A stretch of 64,000 nt of DNA from the NCBI GenBank assembly GCA_964403075.1, contig CAYOEV010000003.1, positions 74,050 through 138,049 on the forward strand, given 5' to 3'. A model generated the notes under the pieces. The model saw nothing but the letters and a program-made list of their open reading frames with translations. It was not told the origin of the DNA and made no database searches. Below, one piece after another: positions 1 to 8,435 of this stretch; position 1 is the stretch's first letter; every line of letters begins with the position of its first letter. The DNA comes from CAYOEV01 sp964403075 (GTDB lineage: Bacteria; Bacteroidota; Bacteroidia; Cytophagales; Cyclobacteriaceae). Both the position numbers and the translations under genes were made by a program.

Positions 1-314
1 CCTACGTAGGTATCCATCCGGTCTTCGGTTCCTTTTGAAATAGTAACGAATTCCCGCACCGTGGTGCCGTCTCCGACATGTGCAGTGGTAATTGCTCCTT
101 CATATTTCAGATCTTGCGGGTCACATGCGATTTGTGCACCAGGGTAGATTTTACAATTTTTACCCACTCGTGTGCCATTGAACAGGCAGGCATTAGGACC
201 GATCCAGGTATTGTCGCCAATTTCTACATCGGCTTCAATGTAGGCAAATGAGGCTATGGTGACATTGTCACCAATTTTGGCATCGGGATGGATATTGGCT
301 AAAGAATGGGTCAT
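1..314 (-). CDS. lpxA: UDP-N-acetylglucosamine acyltransferase LpxA (5' part)
   Basis: This is the N-terminal part, about 104 residues, of the enzyme that transfers an R-3-hydroxyacyl chain from acyl carrier protein to the 3-OH of UDP-GlcNAc, the first step of lipid A synthesis in the cytoplasm. The reading frame opens with MTHSLANIHPDAKIGDN and shows the hexapeptide pattern of a left-handed beta helix (IGDNVTI, IGDNTWIGPN, VGKNCKIYPGA). The rest lies beyond the left edge. The start codon is only four bases after the stop of the lpxC-fabZ gene, so the two are almost certainly co-transcribed leftward, as is usual in Bacteroidota. The catalytic histidine should lie near or beyond the edge and was not verified. 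Confidence 0.93.
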   Translation of the reverse strand, partial: MTHSLANIHPDAKIGDNVTIASFAYIEADVEIGDNTWIGPNACLFNGTRVGKNCKIYPGAQIACDPQDLKYEGAITTAHVGDGTTVREFVTISKGTEDRMDTYV

Positions 315-318
315 TTGA

Positions 319-1713
319 TTAAGCATCTTTTCTCACAATACTCGCGGTCATTATTCCTTCGCACACCAGGTTGTTTCCCACATAAGCAGACCCCTTCATT
401 TTGGCATAGCCCCGTCGAATAGGCGCCAGTAATTCGCACCGAATGACCAGTGAATCTCCAGGTAATACCATTTTTCGAAACTTAAATTGGTCAACACCTA
501 AAAAATAGGTCCAGTAATTTTCCGGATCCGGTACAGTATTCAATACGAGGATACCGCCAATCTGAGCCATGGCTTCGATTTGAAGTACGCCTGGCATCAC
601 CGGATTGCCAGGGAAATGGCCCACAAAAAAAGGCTCGTTAATAGAAACGTTTTTCACACCGGCCACCTGCTCGTCGTCTAGATGAAAAATTTTGTCGATC
701 AGTAGAAATGGGTAGCGGTGTGGTAGAATCTTTTGGATTTCATTGATGTCGATGACTGGCGGCACCTTCGCGTCGTATTGTGGCACAGTAAGCTCATTCT
801 CTTTTTGCATGAGGGCTTTCAGCTTTTTTGCAAATGCCACGTTTGCCGCATGCCCGGGTCTGGCAGCCAGAATCTGTGCTTTCAATGGTCTACCTACCAG
901 TGCCAGATCACCCACAACGTCTAAAAGTTTATGCCGGGCAGGTTCATTTTTGTGTCTCAACTCTACGTTGTTGAGAATGCCTTCCTCCTGCGCTTCTATT
1001 TTGGGTTTACCTAGCAGGTCAGCCAGATGGTCTAATTCACCAGGCTCTACCTCCCTGTCTACCACTACAATGGCATTGCTCATATCTCCGCCTTTGATTA
1101 GGTTATTCTGGAAAAGTGCCTCCACTTCATGCAGAAAGCAAAAGGTGCGGCTGGAGGATATCTGGTCTTTGAAATCTTCAATGTTGTTCAAAGAAGCGTG
1201 TTGGCTCCCCAGTACTGGGGAGTTATAATCCACCATCACAGTGATTCGGTAATCATCCAAAGGCAAGGCGGCAATTTCAACTTCACGCTCCTTGTCATGG
1301 TAAAACACACTCTCGGGAATTTCGAAGAAATTTCGTTGGGCGTTTTGTTCTTCAATTCCCACTGATTCCAAGGCTTCAATAAATTTTATCGAACTGCCAT
1401 CCATTATTGGGGGTTCAGGGCCATCCAACTGAATAAGTACATTATCGATTTCCAGACCTACCAAAGCGGCCAGAGTGTGTTCTACTGTATTGATCCGTGC
1501 GCCATTTTTTTCGAGGGTAGTTCCTCTGGATAAATCCACCACGTGATCAACGTCAGCCTCTACAATGGGCTTGTCTGCCAGATCTATGCGTTGGAATTTG
1601 ATGCCGTGATTAGGCTTTGCCGGCACAAAAGTCATGTTACTTTTTATACCGGTATGCAATCCAACTCCGGAAACTGTTACGGGCGCCTGAATGGTGTGCT
1701 GGTAATTTTTCAT
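319..1713 (-). CDS. lpxC-fabZ: Bifunctional UDP-3-O-acyl-GlcNAc deacetylase / 3-hydroxyacyl-ACP dehydratase (LpxC-FabZ fusion)
   Basis: This 464-residue protein joins two enzymes. Residues 1 to about 300 are LpxC, the zinc deacetylase that commits UDP-GlcNAc to lipid A; the VEHTLAAL segment and the RHKLLDVVGDLAL segment hold the expected zinc-binding His, His and Asp. Residues from about 315 on are FabZ, the dehydratase of fatty acid elongation, with the LPHRYPFLLID segment and the active-site stretch GHFPGNPVMPG. The fusion is a known trait of Bacteroidota and ties the two competing uses of 3-hydroxymyristoyl-ACP to one polypeptide. It sits between lpxD and lpxA in a leftward operon, 24 bases after lpxD. 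Confidence 0.97.
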   Translation of the reverse strand: MKNYQHTIQAPVTVSGVGLHTGIKSNMTFVPAKPNHGIKFQRIDLADKPIVEADVDHVVDLSRGTTLEKNGARINTVEHTLAALVGLEIDNVLIQLDGPEPPIMDGSSIKFIEALESVGIEEQNAQRNFFEIPESVFYHDKEREVEIAALPLDDYRITVMVDYNSPVLGSQHASLNNIEDFKDQISSSRTFCFLHEVEALFQNNLIKGGDMSNAIVVVDREVEPGELDHLADLLGKPKIEAQEEGILNNVELRHKNEPARHKLLDVVGDLALVGRPLKAQILAARPGHAANVAFAKKLKALMQKENELTVPQYDAKVPPVIDINEIQKILPHRYPFLLIDKIFHLDDEQVAGVKNVSINEPFFVGHFPGNPVMPGVLQIEAMAQIGGILVLNTVPDPENYWTYFLGVDQFKFRKMVLPGDSLVIRCELLAPIRRGYAKMKGSAYVGNNLVCEGIMTASIVRKDA

Positions 1714-1737
1714 GCGAAAGGGCTGGCCCCTAGAATT

Positions 1738-2775
1738 TTATTTGGTTGGCAAATTTAGAATTTTTTCTTCAAGTTGCTCAACGCGCTTCATCAGCTCAGG
1801 CAACTTTCTAAAAATGGCCACAGACTTGAAATAGCTACCTTTCTCAAAGGCGGGGCTGCCAAGCCAGACTTGCTTCTCGGGGATGTTTTTAGAAACACCG
1901 GACTGAGCGGCCACTACGACATGATCACCAATATGAAGGTGGCCAACAATACCTACCTGCCCGGCAAGTACTACCTGTTTACCGATCTTAGAGGAGCCGG
2001 AAATTCCTGTCTGTGCGGCCACCACAGTATGCGCACCAATATCTACATTATGGGCAATCTGCACCAGGTTGTCCAGCTTTACACCTCTTCCTATTCGGGT
2101 AGATTCAAAAGTGGCGCAGTCTATGGTGGTGTTGGCCCCGATGTCTACGTGATCTTCCAAAATTACATTACCAATCTGTGGGATGCTTTTGTAAGTGCCA
2201 TCTTCCTGTGGAGCAAATCCAAACCCATCTGAACCGATGATTGCGCCCGCTTGCAGGGTGCAATAATTACCAATCTTACACTTGGGATAAATTTTCACGC
2301 CGGGATAAATAATGGTGTTATCACCAATTTCAACTTGGTCACCCACGTATACATGTGGATAAATTTTAACATTCCTACCAATTTTCGCGCCATGACCCAC
2401 GTAGGCAAATGCACCCAGATAGAGTCCTTCGCCGGTGGTAACATCCTCACCTATAAAATGAGGATCTTCCCGTCCGGAGCGTGAAAATGAAAGAATGCGC
2501 TGATATTCCTCCAGCAATGCCGTAAATGCGAGGTAGGCATCTTTTACCCGGATAAGTGCAGGGGTTAAGGCTTTACCGGGCTTAAAATCTTCATTGATGA
2601 TCACGGCGCTGGCCAGCGACCGGTACAGATGGGGCTCATATTTAGGATTGGATAAAAAGGTGATGCTTCCTGGCTGAGCTGCTTCGATATTGCTGATCGT
2701 ATGTACCTTGACGGCTGGATCTCCGGTTAATTCTCCTCCCAGGATTTGACTAATTTGACCTAGCGTAAATTCCAT
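1738..2775 (-). CDS. lpxD: UDP-3-O-(3-hydroxyacyl)glucosamine N-acyltransferase LpxD
   Basis: LpxD adds the second 3-hydroxyacyl chain to UDP-3-O-acylglucosamine in lipid A synthesis. The 345-residue length is normal. An N-terminal uridine-binding domain of about 100 residues (MEFTLGQISQILGGEL) is followed by a long run of hexapeptide repeats (IGRNVKIYPHVYVG, IGDNTIIYPGVKI, HVDIGANTTID) and a C-terminal helix (KLPELMKRVEQLEEKI). The segment VQIAHNVDIGAHTV contains the catalytic histidine region. It lies between an HD-domain gene and lpxC-fabZ, all on the minus strand with gaps below 25 bases, which fits a single lipid A operon. Confidence 0.97.
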   Translation of the reverse strand: MEFTLGQISQILGGELTGDPAVKVHTISNIEAAQPGSITFLSNPKYEPHLYRSLASAVIINEDFKPGKALTPALIRVKDAYLAFTALLEEYQRILSFSRSGREDPHFIGEDVTTGEGLYLGAFAYVGHGAKIGRNVKIYPHVYVGDQVEIGDNTIIYPGVKIYPKCKIGNYCTLQAGAIIGSDGFGFAPQEDGTYKSIPQIGNVILEDHVDIGANTTIDCATFESTRIGRGVKLDNLVQIAHNVDIGAHTVVAAQTGISGSSKIGKQVVLAGQVGIVGHLHIGDHVVVAAQSGVSKNIPEKQVWLGSPAFEKGSYFKSVAIFRKLPELMKRVEQLEEKILNLPTK

Positions 2776-2782
2776 TTAATTT

Positions 2783-4027
2783 TTACAACTTCAAAAAATC
2801 TAAAGTTAATTCTTTGGGATAGCATAGATAGTATTTTTTCACGTTTTTGCTCATGGCCTTGATATTTGGTAAATCTGCTGCCTCAGCAATATCCCTTACG
2901 GTACCATTTTTCATCAATACGCCGATAGACTGGTCCCTCGGGAAGTAAGCAGCATTACTGACAGACCCTTTCAATACAAAATACTTGGCCGAATCAGGTT
3001 GATCCGGAAATCGTTCGGTCCATCTCTTCTGCCATTCAATGAAGATGTCGGAAGGTATTTTTTGATTGTAAATTTCAATTTTGAAAAGCGCACGATTCAG
3101 TAGACGTTTGCTGAGTTGAGCCAAAACGTCATCTTCATGGCCTGCCCAATTTTTGATGGCCGACCAGACGTCGAAGTCGTCGAGGCTTCCGTATAGACTC
3201 AGAAGTTCTTTCTGCTGCCTCAGTTCTTTTTGCGTATGATGTTTACTCAAAAAGGTATGTAAAGCCGGTGTCTTGGGAAGGTGGCTACCTTTTTTAAGCA
3301 AGTGCCGCGCCCTTCGCATGACCTGTAGCAACATGGCTTCTGCAACCAGGCAGGTTTTATGCAAGTACACCTGCCAGTACATTAACCTTCGGGCATTTAG
3401 GAAATTTTCAACACTGTAAATGGCTTTCTCTTCTACGACCAGACGATCGTCTTTCAGGGTGAGCAATTCGATGATACGCTCGGCCCCGATATTGCCCTCC
3501 TGAACGCCAGTGAAAAAACTATCTCTCCGCAGGTAGTCCAATCGATCGATGTCTAACTGACTGGAAATTAATTGATTAAAAAATTGCCTGTGATAGGTGC
3601 CCGTAAACATCTCATAGGCTTTACTCAGCCGATGATCGAACTGTTCGTTCAGATGTTCAAACATTAACTTGCCGATGTCTTCGTGAGAGGTGTCTTTAAG
3701 TAAGTTAAACTCTAGGGTGTGTGAAAACGGCCCATGGCCAATGTCGTGCAACAGTATTGCCCATTGAGCGGATAGGTATTCATGGTCTGTCACCTGATGG
3801 CCTTTTCCCCTGAGCACATCCAGGGCTTTTCCCATGAGATGCATAGCGCCCAGTGCATGGTGAAAACGTGAGTGAACGGCACCGGGATATACAAGGTCCG
3901 TGATCCCCAATTGCCGAACCCGGCGCAGCCGTTGAAAATAAGGATGCGCAATTAAGTCGAAGGTGAGTTCATCGCGGATGGAGATGAAACCGTAAACTGG
4001 ATCATTGATGATTTTCTTTTTGTTCAA
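2783..4027 (-). CDS. HD-domain phosphohydrolase
   Basis: This 414-residue cytoplasmic protein belongs to the HD superfamily of metal-dependent phosphohydrolases related to dGTPases and to SAMHD1-like proteins. The metal-binding signature is intact: HSRFHHALG, then LLHDIGHGPFSH, then DIDRLDYLRRD. The substrate is unknown; family members hydrolyse dNTPs or other nucleotides. It ends seven bases before lpxD, and this HD gene next to lpxD is a common arrangement in Bacteroidota, though a functional link to lipid A is not established. It is divergent from porX, with 42 bases between the two start codons. Assignment to the superfamily is firm; the exact reaction is not. Confidence 0.9.
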   Translation of the reverse strand: MNKKKIINDPVYGFISIRDELTFDLIAHPYFQRLRRVRQLGITDLVYPGAVHSRFHHALGAMHLMGKALDVLRGKGHQVTDHEYLSAQWAILLHDIGHGPFSHTLEFNLLKDTSHEDIGKLMFEHLNEQFDHRLSKAYEMFTGTYHRQFFNQLISSQLDIDRLDYLRRDSFFTGVQEGNIGAERIIELLTLKDDRLVVEEKAIYSVENFLNARRLMYWQVYLHKTCLVAEAMLLQVMRRARHLLKKGSHLPKTPALHTFLSKHHTQKELRQQKELLSLYGSLDDFDVWSAIKNWAGHEDDVLAQLSKRLLNRALFKIEIYNQKIPSDIFIEWQKRWTERFPDQPDSAKYFVLKGSVSNAAYFPRDQSIGVLMKNGTVRDIAEAADLPNIKAMSKNVKKYYLCYPKELTLDFLKL

Positions 4028-4069
4028 CGTAGCGTGAAGGTGTTAATTTTAATGTTAAAGCGAACATAA

Positions 4070-5620
4070 ATGCAAAATCCTAAAATCCTTTGGGCCGACG
4101 ATGAAATAGATTTACTCAAGCCACACATTCTTTTCCTTGAGAGCAAAGGGTATGACATCACCGCAGTAAACAGTGGCTCCGATGCGCTCGAAGAAGTGGA
4201 TCACGGTCATTTTGAATTGGTTTTTCTGGATGAGCACATGCCTGGGATGTCCGGTTTAGAAACGTTGAACTACATCAAGTCTACGCACCCCAACCTGCCA
4301 GTGGTGATGATTACCAAAAATGAGGAAGAGACCATCATGGAAGAAGCCATTGGTTCCAAGATTTCCGACTATCTCATTAAACCGGTGAATCCCAATCAGA
4401 TATTGCTTTCTGCAAAAAAAATCTTGGATAATAAACGATTGATTTCCGAACGCACCAATCTTGGTTATCAACGTGAATTCCAAGAATTAAGTCTGGCGGT
4501 CAATGATGTAGATGATCACAAAGGATGGTCGGAAATTTATCGGAAATTAGTGTTTTGGGATTTGCAAATAGAAAACACCCAGGATCAGAGCATGGCCGAA
4601 GTACTCGAAATGCAATGGGTGGAAGCCAATGACCGCTTCAGCCATTTCATAGAAAATGAATATGCGGGTTGGCTGAATGAGCCTTCCAACGGAAACCCTT
4701 TACTTTCTCATGAAGTGTTGGCCGACAGGGTCTTCCCGTTTCTTTCTGAAGTACCCACCTTTCTTTTCGTTATTGATAACCTGCGCATGGATCAGTGGAA
4801 GATATTGGCCGATGAGTTGGCACCGCTATTCAATATTAATGAGGAGCAAACTTATTATTCCTTGCTACCTACTACCACCCACTATTGTCGAAATGCATTG
4901 TTTGCTGGACTGACACCGCTAGAAATCAGCCAGCAGGATACGGCCTTCTGGGTGGGTGAAGACAGTGATGAACCTAAAAATGGCTTTGAGAAAGAGCTCA
5001 TCGGAAGAAATTTAGAGCGGGAAGGCTTAAACATTCGCTACAGCTACCACAAAATTCTGCGGGCGCACCAGAGCAAGCAAATCATTCAACAGGTCAATGA
5101 TCTCATGTCCTATGCACTGAATGTTTTGGTATACAATTTTGTAGACATGCTGTCACATGCACGGACGGACATGCAAATGATTCGGGAACTTGCACCTGAT
5201 GAGTCAGCTTATCGCTCATTGACGCGGTCCTGGTTTCTGCATTCATCGTTGTATCAGCTCATGAAGAAGCTGGCTGTCAGGAATGTCAAGATCATCATCA
5301 CCACTGACCATGGAACGGTGCGCGTTAAAAACCCGGTGAAAATAATCGGAGATAGAGAGACAAATACCAACCTACGTTACAAGCAAGGAAAAAATCTCAA
5401 CTACCGTCCATCCAAGGCATTTGCCATTTCTGATCCTGGGGTCATTGGGTTGCCCAAGTCTAATGTGAGCACGTCCTTCGCCTTCGCGCGCAATGCGGAT
5501 TATTTCGTTTACCCAAATAATTACAATCAGTTTGTACGTCATTTTAAAAACACCTTTCAACATGGCGGTATAAGCATGGAGGAAATGATATTGCCTTTTG
5601 TAGTATTGACGCCTAGGTAA
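4070..5620 (+). CDS. porX: PorX-like response regulator with PglZ phosphatase domain
   Basis: The 516-residue protein starts with a response regulator receiver domain (acidic pair at D10 and D11, phospho-acceptor D54 in FLDEHMPG, lysine in YLIKPVNP) followed, after a helical linker, by a PglZ domain of the alkaline phosphatase superfamily (FLFVIDNLRMDQWK near residue 230, ITTDHGTVRVKNP near 410). In Porphyromonas gingivalis and relatives PorX with the kinase PorY controls the type IX secretion system, and PorX has zinc-dependent phosphodiesterase activity on cyclic and linear oligonucleotides. It overlaps tsaE by one base. No PorY kinase or structural secretion gene is visible in this window. 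Confidence 0.92.
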   Translation: MQNPKILWADDEIDLLKPHILFLESKGYDITAVNSGSDALEEVDHGHFELVFLDEHMPGMSGLETLNYIKSTHPNLPVVMITKNEEETIMEEAIGSKISDYLIKPVNPNQILLSAKKILDNKRLISERTNLGYQREFQELSLAVNDVDDHKGWSEIYRKLVFWDLQIENTQDQSMAEVLEMQWVEANDRFSHFIENEYAGWLNEPSNGNPLLSHEVLADRVFPFLSEVPTFLFVIDNLRMDQWKILADELAPLFNINEEQTYYSLLPTTTHYCRNALFAGLTPLEISQQDTAFWVGEDSDEPKNGFEKELIGRNLEREGLNIRYSYHKILRAHQSKQIIQQVNDLMSYALNVLVYNFVDMLSHARTDMQMIRELAPDESAYRSLTRSWFLHSSLYQLMKKLAVRNVKIIITTDHGTVRVKNPVKIIGDRETNTNLRYKQGKNLNYRPSKAFAISDPGVIGLPKSNVSTSFAFARNADYFVYPNNYNQFVRHFKNTFQHGGISMEEMILPFVVLTPR

Positions 5621-6033
5621 TGAAATTCATGCTGGATGAGATCGATGCAACAGCTGAAGAGTTATTGAAGACTTATGCGGATTATCACCTTTATGCCTTC
5701 TATGGTGAACTGGGCGCTGGAAAAACCACATTGATCAAGGCACTGGGACGTGTGAAAGGTATTCAGGACCCGATGGGTTCGCCCTCTTTTGCGATCATTC
5801 ACACCTACCAGAGTGCGCACGGAGATACGATTTACCATTTCGATTGCTACCGATTGAATTCCATTCAGGAGGCATTGGACATCGGCGTGGAGGATTATTT
5901 TTATTCTGGCAACAGGTGTTGGATAGAATGGCCTGAAATGGTCACAGGATTGCTTCCGGAAAAACATCTGGAAATTAGAATTAACTTACTTGATCGGGGA
6001 TTGCGTGAACTTATTTTGATCGAACATGGCTGA
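5620..6033 (+). CDS. tsaE: tRNA threonylcarbamoyladenosine synthesis ATPase TsaE
   Basis: TsaE is the ATPase that supports the TsaB/TsaD complex making t6A37 on ANN-decoding tRNAs. The 137-residue protein has the P-loop GELGAGKTTLIKAL near residue 30, the GSPSFAIIHTY segment and the HFDCYRL segment that mark the family. It starts on the last base of porX and overlaps the next gene by eight bases, so translation of the three genes is likely coupled. Coupling to porX is seen in other Bacteroidota and probably reflects shared expression and not a shared function. Confidence 0.93.
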   Translation: MKFMLDEIDATAEELLKTYADYHLYAFYGELGAGKTTLIKALGRVKGIQDPMGSPSFAIIHTYQSAHGDTIYHFDCYRLNSIQEALDIGVEDYFYSGNRCWIEWPEMVTGLLPEKHLEIRINLLDRGLRELILIEHG

Positions 6034-7252
6034 AAGGAAAATTTCAGGTTTTACGGAATTGGCAAAAGAACAACAATTACAACCGCAGGAGTCACTCGTA
6101 AAAGTGCAGAAACGTATCAACCAGCTGCGTATTGGTGTACCAAAAGAGCATTCCCTACAGGAAAACCGAGTATCGTTGAAACCAGAATCTGTAGAAGTAA
6201 TCTGCGGGAATGAACACCAGATTACCATTGAGGCGGGTGCTGGAGAATCAGCACATTTTCGAGATGACGAGTACAGCGAAATGGGTGCCATTATCAGCCA
6301 ATCACGAAAGGAAGTTTTTGAGTCCGACATCGTACTTAAAATTGAGCCCCCCACGATGGAAGAGCTGGAATTGATGCGTCCCGGTACCACATTGATTTCG
6401 GCTTTGCAAACTGGCGGTCAGACCGGGGATTTCCTGCAGGCGCTGAACAAAAAGAGAATTACCGCTATTGGCTACGAATTTTTGGAAGATCTGGCTGGTG
6501 GTCTGCCGGTGGTTCGCGCCATGAGCGAGATAGCTGGAAGTACCGTTTTGATTATTGCTGGAGAATATTTAAGTAGTCCTAATAACGGTCAGGGTGTAAT
6601 TCTGGGAGGCATCACCGGTGTGCCGCCCACCAAAGTGGTCATACTAGGTGCGGGTACAGTAGCCGAATATGCTGCCCGCGCGGCCATTGGATTGGGTTTA
6701 GACATTCGAGTGTTCGATAACCACATTTTTAAATTACGAAGGTTGAAGCATGCTCTTGGACAACCAGTATATACGTCTACTATCGATCACCTGACCCTCG
6801 GGAGATCCCTGAAGGAGGCCGACGTAGTCATTGGTGCGTTAAGACCCGAAGACGGCATGCCTATTTGCGTGGTCTCTGAGGACATGGTCAAAGACATGAA
6901 ACCAGGAGCCGTAATTGTGGATGTAAGCATCGATCAGGGTGGATGCGTTGCGACATCAACAGTCACCTCTCATGACCGGCCGGTCTTCCGCGTACATGGC
7001 GTGATTCACTACTGTGTACCCAACATTGCCTCTCGTGTGGCCAGGTCAGCCTCATTGGCGATATCCAATATTTTTACCCCTATCTTATTACAAGTCGGGA
7101 AGGAGGGTGGAATAGACGAAATGATCTATAAACAGAGGTGGTTCATGAAAGGTGTATACACCTACAGAGGCAGTCTTACCAACCTGGAATTGGCCAAGAG
7201 ATTTAATTTGGGTTATAAAGATTTGAATCTACTGATGGCAGCAAGATTTTAA
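6026..7252 (+). CDS. ald: Alanine dehydrogenase
   Basis: This 408-residue protein matches the alanine dehydrogenase / transhydrogenase alpha family, which interconverts L-alanine and pyruvate with NAD. The N-terminal substrate domain opens with RIGVPKEHSLQENRVSL near residue 35, after an extra lead of about 30 residues; the pyruvate-binding lysine is in VLKIEPPT. The Rossmann nucleotide site is VVILGAGTVAEYAAR near residue 210, and the ending resembles family members (YTYRGSLTNLELAKRFNLGYKDL). The N-terminal lead is longer than in the enzymes of Bacillus or Mycobacterium (about 370 residues) and seems typical of Bacteroidota. It overlaps tsaE by eight bases. Confidence 0.9.
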   Translation: MAERKISGFTELAKEQQLQPQESLVKVQKRINQLRIGVPKEHSLQENRVSLKPESVEVICGNEHQITIEAGAGESAHFRDDEYSEMGAIISQSRKEVFESDIVLKIEPPTMEELELMRPGTTLISALQTGGQTGDFLQALNKKRITAIGYEFLEDLAGGLPVVRAMSEIAGSTVLIIAGEYLSSPNNGQGVILGGITGVPPTKVVILGAGTVAEYAARAAIGLGLDIRVFDNHIFKLRRLKHALGQPVYTSTIDHLTLGRSLKEADVVIGALRPEDGMPICVVSEDMVKDMKPGAVIVDVSIDQGGCVATSTVTSHDRPVFRVHGVIHYCVPNIASRVARSASLAISNIFTPILLQVGKEGGIDEMIYKQRWFMKGVYTYRGSLTNLELAKRFNLGYKDLNLLMAARF

Positions 7253-7290
7253 GTGCTGACTGTGTAACCTCCACTACCGCCACGCAGCAT

Positions 7291-7319
7291 AAAAAAACCC
7301 GAACGGCTGGCGTTCGGGT
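7291..7319 (-). terminator. Rho-independent terminator of trxA
   Basis: Read on the minus strand this is CCCGAACG, a short loop and CGTTCGGG, followed by seven T, a strong intrinsic terminator just after the trxA stop. On the plus strand the same hairpin has no T run, so it would end alanine dehydrogenase transcripts only weakly. Confidence 0.85.
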
Positions 7320-7345
7320 CTCACTCACTATGAAAAAACAGTCTA

Positions 7346-7669
7346 CTACGCCAATTGCGCATCGAGCTTATTGCTCAAAACTGCTTTGGGTACAGCTCCA
7401 ATTTGTTTGTCCACAATCTCCCCGTTTTTGAAAACCAATAACGTGGGAATTGATCTTATCCCAAATTTAGCAGAAACTTCCGGATTTGTATCTACATCTA
7501 CTTTACCAATTACTGCCTTTCCGTCATAATCTGCGGCTAACTCCTCCACAACTGGTCCAATCATCTTGCACGGACCACACCACTCAGCCCAAAAATCGAC
7601 CAATACTGGTTTTTGGGTATTTAAAATTTCATTGAAATTTTTATCTGTAATTTCTACTGGTTTATTCAT
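7346..7669 (-). CDS. trxA: Thioredoxin
   Basis: A 107-residue classical thioredoxin, the small cytoplasmic dithiol donor for ribonucleotide reductase, peroxiredoxins and methionine sulfoxide reductase. The redox motif WAEWCGPCKM sits near residue 30 and the cis-proline loop is RSIPTLLVFKNGE. There is no signal peptide. It is a monocistronic leftward gene with its own terminator downstream and a plausible promoter upstream. Confidence 0.97.
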   Translation of the reverse strand: MNKPVEITDKNFNEILNTQKPVLVDFWAEWCGPCKMIGPVVEELAADYDGKAVIGKVDVDTNPEVSAKFGIRSIPTLLVFKNGEIVDKQIGAVPKAVLSNKLDAQLA

Positions 7670-7696
7670 TTCATTAGGGCTTTCAAATAAGGAACT

Positions 7697-7727
7697 TAAA
7701 GTTACGGATTTTAATCACTCAGCAATT
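7697..7727 (-). promoter_or_regulatory. Candidate Bacteroidota-type promoter for trxA
   Basis: On the minus strand ATTG (-33) and TAACTTTA (-7), 18 bases between TTG and TA, resemble the TTTG / TAnnTTTG consensus of Bacteroidota sigma-ABfr. The -7 box lies about 28 bases before the trxA start codon. The last base of the -7 box deviates. Confidence 0.4.
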
Positions 7728-7769
7728 GATAAAAATTCCATTTTGTAACAATAGAGACAATAGCCAGAA

Positions 7770-8348
7770 TTACTCACGCACTTTAATGCATCGACAGCTG
7801 TTTTCATATTTATCCCCATTGTCTCCGTATTTAATGATATCTGAGTTGGCATAAAAAGTAACAATGCCATTGGGTGTTTCACTTTCATAAACGTACCAAT
7901 AATCACCTTCGCTTCCAACGCGTTTGAAGTGTTCTTTACCAAAGCTCAAACCTGCCAGTAAAATGTTCATCGGAGATGACCCGCCCTCACGCAAAGAGGC
8001 TCCTGCTTTGGCCACACCACCATAAATTGAGAATAACTGAAACCAGTCTTTTCTGGTGGGGATTTTCCATCCATCAGGACAGGCATCTTTCGCCGCCTCT
8101 GCGGTGTACAACCTCCCGAATTTTTCACAGTATGCAGGTTCATTTGCATAACAATAAGAATTATTCGCCTCAAATCGTAAATTATCCACCATCCAGGTTC
8201 TGGTAACTTCTATACCGCCTTCCAATGGAATTTTAAAGTCAGCCACTTTGTAAATTTCTCCGTCTCGTGGGTCAGTGATGGTATACACTTCCTGCCCATA
8301 CAGTGAGGCACTGAGCAAGGAAGCCAGTACAAAAAATGCTTGTTTCAT
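7770..8348 (-). CDS. Secreted FISUMP-domain protein
   Basis: A 192-residue exported protein of unknown function. The signal peptide is MKQAFFVLASLLSASLYG. The rest matches the Fibrobacter succinogenes major paralogous (FISUMP) domain: TWMVDNLRFE, paired cysteines in CYANEPAYC, the block GRLYTAEAAKDACPDGWKIP and the closing CRCIKVRE. FISUMP proteins are usually secreted or surface lipoproteins in Bacteroidota and Fibrobacter, with no known activity. It is monocistronic, with its own promoter-like boxes, and lies between trxA and dnaE. Confidence 0.85.
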   Translation of the reverse strand: MKQAFFVLASLLSASLYGQEVYTITDPRDGEIYKVADFKIPLEGGIEVTRTWMVDNLRFEANNSYCYANEPAYCEKFGRLYTAEAAKDACPDGWKIPTRKDWFQLFSIYGGVAKAGASLREGGSSPMNILLAGLSFGKEHFKRVGSEGDYWYVYESETPNGIVTFYANSDIIKYGDNGDKYENSCRCIKVRE

Positions 8349-8366
8349 GGTTTCAGCCTTTGATTA

Positions 8367-8395
8367 CAATATTAAGAACGTATAATTTAACACAA
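8367..8395 (-). promoter_or_regulatory. Candidate promoter of the FISUMP gene
   Basis: Minus-strand boxes TTTG and TAATATTG, 18 bases apart, match TTTG / TAnnTTTG with one mismatch in the -7 box, which ends about 20 bases upstream of the start codon. Confidence 0.4.
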
Positions 8396-8435
8396 AATTT
8401 AACCTGCATCGTGGCGTGAAGATAAATGCATTTTT

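Noticed and set aside
733..1365. Plus-strand ORFs inside lpxC-fabZ
   Set aside because: They are antisense to a well-conserved enzyme and show no protein family pattern.
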